Source of the DNA: Lachnospiraceae bacterium
GTDB lineage: Bacteria > Bacillota > Clostridia > Lachnospirales > Lachnospiraceae
Assembly: GCA_016287675.1 (NCBI GenBank)
Contig: JAEFAR010000001.1
Span: forward strand, 1 to 64,000
DNA length: 64,000 nucleotides
Direction: 5' to 3'
The position numbers were made by a program, and so were the translations under genes. This document shows positions 62,454 to 64,000 of this stretch, one piece after another (position 1 is the first letter of the stretch; every line of letters starts with the position of its first letter). The notes below the pieces were generated by a model. That model saw only the letters and a list, made by a program, of their open reading frames with translations. It had not been told where the DNA came from and did no database searches.

Positions 62454-64000
62454 TTATCTGAACCTGCCGCCTCTTCCGAAACCGCCCATTCCGGTATTGA
62501 CACTTGATGCGTTCATTGTTCCGGAGGTCTGAGTCCATGACAGGATCGAGGTATTATCTTTATAAATGGTGTAGTCTGTTCCGGTCGTCAGTTTATCTGA
62601 AGAGATCCAGCCGTTTGTGTAATCTGAGTTTAATGTAAAGGTTACAAGGATGTTTCCGGAAGCATCCCTTAAGGAGTAACTGCCTTTTCCGAAGGATGTT
62701 GATGCTGCAACGTAGCCGTTCACGGAATCGGAAGGAACAGTGCATATGCCTCCCAAAGCGATAATGGTACCGCCGCTCACTTTAACGGTTCCGTCCACAT
62801 CAACTGAGCCCGCCATGCCACCCATGGAGTTACCGCCCTTGATGAGGGCAAGGCCTCCGGTCATGGTAACGCTGCCGTTGGAATCCAAGGCATCCGTGTC
62901 CCCGGACGGAGTTGTGACATCTATGTAACCGCCGTTAATGCTGATCATGGGGGTTACATTTCCCGCACAGGCGTTGATGCCGTCATCACTTGCATAAACA
63001 AAAATGCTGCCGCCGTTTAAGTTGACTATGTTTCCTTCGATACCTTCGTAAGAGGTTACTATATTTATGTTACCGCCGTTTATGGTGACTATGTTGTCAC
63101 CGTGTATGCCGTCGTCCGCCGCATTGATAGTGATCGAGCCGCTTTCTATGGTGACGTCACCCACTCCGTAGGATTTATTCTCAAGAAGATTGTCGTTGTT
63201 TGCATGGATACCGTCATCGGAACAGTAAATGTTGATCACGGCGTTGGACACGGTAATTGCGTTACCTGCGGCCATTCCCTTGGTTGAGTAAAGGCTCTTG
63301 GCATTGTTGCTGCCGGAATTTGCGGTGATCTGGATGTAATCTCCCGACATTACGGAACTTGATGAGTCAAGAGAGGTGATCATGAAGGCGTTCTTTGAGG
63401 TGTTAAGTATGTCTGCGGTGGTGACTCCCGTGTAGGATGCCGTGGAAGGATCGGAGCCCACTTTAAACCTGAAGAACTGTACATTTTCGTAGCCCGAGGG
63501 AACGGAAAGCTTCATTGCGTAGTATCTGGTCCTTCCTCCGGAAACCATTGAATCGTATGTGGCCTTTGCAAAAACACCTTTGTCATAGTCATCATTATAG
63601 AAGTAAGCGTAAAACTCCGAGGTGGAGGTGTAGATCGACGAAGGAACCACAATGTAGAGATCGGAGCCTGTGCCGATCTTGGCGGATGAGTAATCTGAGT
63701 ACTTGTCTGTGTAGATGTTGATGTTTCCTTCTGTTGAAACGTCGATATCGTACGCAGCGCTGATGCCGTCACAGCAGGCATATATGTCCACGTTTCCGCC
63801 GGAGATCGTGACGGTTCCTCTCTGGTTTCCTTTGGATGAAACGTCGCTGTTGGAAGTCTTGATGCCGTCACCGCCACGGGCTATCAGGATCAGGTTTCCG
63901 GATGCGATGTCAACGGAGTCGTTTCCGCGAAGAGCATTGTTTGTGGCAGTGATCTTCAGCGTGACATTCTTGATGTCGATGGAATCCTTTGACTGTATAC
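62454..64000 (-). CDS. DUF4353/Cthe_2159-like beta-helix protein, N-terminus outside the window
   Basis: The open frame runs to the window end, so the gene is 5'-partial; at least 514 codons are seen. It is built of short repeats such as ISGGNVDIYACCDGI, INAADDGIHGDNI and VYASDDGINACAG (each strand-turn with DDGIHA), the pattern of the carbohydrate-binding DUF4353 family. The founder, Cthe_2159 of Clostridium thermocellum, is a beta-helix that binds polygalacturonic acid and cellulose. The C-terminus ends in a Gly/Arg-rich GMGGFGRGGRFR. The adjacent pectin locus supports a pectin-binding or surface role. An internal GTG at 63791 is not the true start. Confidence 0.85.
   Translation of the reverse strand, partial: IQSKDSIDIKNVTLKITATNNALRGNDSVDIASGNLILIARGGDGIKTSNSDVSSKGNQRGTVTISGGNVDIYACCDGISAAYDIDVSTEGNINIYTDKYSDYSSAKIGTGSDLYIVVPSSIYTSTSEFYAYFYNDDYDKGVFAKATYDSMVSGGRTRYYAMKLSVPSGYENVQFFRFKVGSDPSTASYTGVTTADILNTSKNAFMITSLDSSSSVMSGDYIQITANSGSNNAKSLYSTKGMAAGNAITVSNAVINIYCSDDGIHANNDNLLENKSYGVGDVTIESGSITINAADDGIHGDNIVTINGGNINIVTSYEGIEGNIVNLNGGSIFVYASDDGINACAGNVTPMISINGGYIDVTTPSGDTDALDSNGSVTMTGGLALIKGGNSMGGMAGSVDVDGTVKVSGGTIIALGGICTVPSDSVNGYVAASTSFGKGSYSLRDASGNILVTFTLNSDYTNGWISSDKLTTGTDYTIYKDNTSILSWTQTSGTMNASSVNTGMGGFGRGGRFR

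Overview
The window looks like a chromosomal segment of a Firmicute of the family Lachnospiraceae, probably a gut or rumen plant-polysaccharide degrader. The reasons are the gene families (DegV, DUF1836, DUF4364, YitT, MsmX/UgpC-type sugar ATPases, LplB/LplC-type permeases, a fused DUF4353-type surface protein), strong AGGAGG ribosome sites, and many TTGACA-17-TATAAT-type promoters. I cannot name the genus. I saw no CRISPR array, phage gene, transposase or rRNA.

Layout. 0.1-9.5 kb: glutamate dehydrogenase with a structured leader, a FabG-like reductase plus YitT pair, a sugar-ABC ATPase, a fused MacB-like exporter, a short DtxR-type metalloregulator next to a promoter-operator-terminator unit without a gene (candidate metal-regulated sRNA), and a PucR-type regulator. 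9.5-24 kb: housekeeping genes, namely ftsE-ftsX-M23 peptidase, a carboxy-terminal protease, homoserine dehydrogenase, DegV, DUF1836, prfC, lon-engB-DUF4364, tRNA-Ala(CGC), and a VTC/DUF4956 pair. 24-34 kb: a membrane-anchored surface protein with four ~150-residue repeats, then a probable five-gene operon (solute-binding lipoprotein, GH29 fucosidase, AraC-type response regulator, DUF212 protein, GH42 galactosidase). 34-48 kb: LysR, a 273-bp multibranched inverted-repeat element, purL, yigZ, a GH25 protein, tRNA-Gln(CTG), a 31-bp perfect palindrome, a nitroreductase, a large two-HTH regulator facing a tiny secreted-peptide gene, DUF308, pncB, and a small lipoprotein with a Thr/Pro spacer. 48-64 kb: a 13-gene minus-strand pectin operon and a divergent pectinesterase, then a partial DUF4353/Cthe_2159-like beta-helix protein.

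How the genes work together. The pectin locus encodes a binding protein, two permeases and two MsmX-type ATPases for oligosaccharide uptake. GH28, GH105 and the pectinesterase all lack signal peptides, so pectic oligomers are probably demethylated and cut inside the cell. Five small membrane proteins of unknown family are interleaved in the same operon. The 27-34 kb locus probably handles fucosylated or galactosylated glycans, but it lacks its own permeases and its own sensor kinase.

Best candidates for something undescribed: (1) the regulator/secreted-peptide pair at 43.1-45.2 kb, which has the architecture of an RRNPP-like peptide signalling system; (2) the structured element at 35339-35611 before purL; (3) the DtxR-linked short transcript at 8.18-8.28 kb; (4) the family of small membrane proteins in the pectin operon; (5) the repeat surface protein at 24.2 kb.
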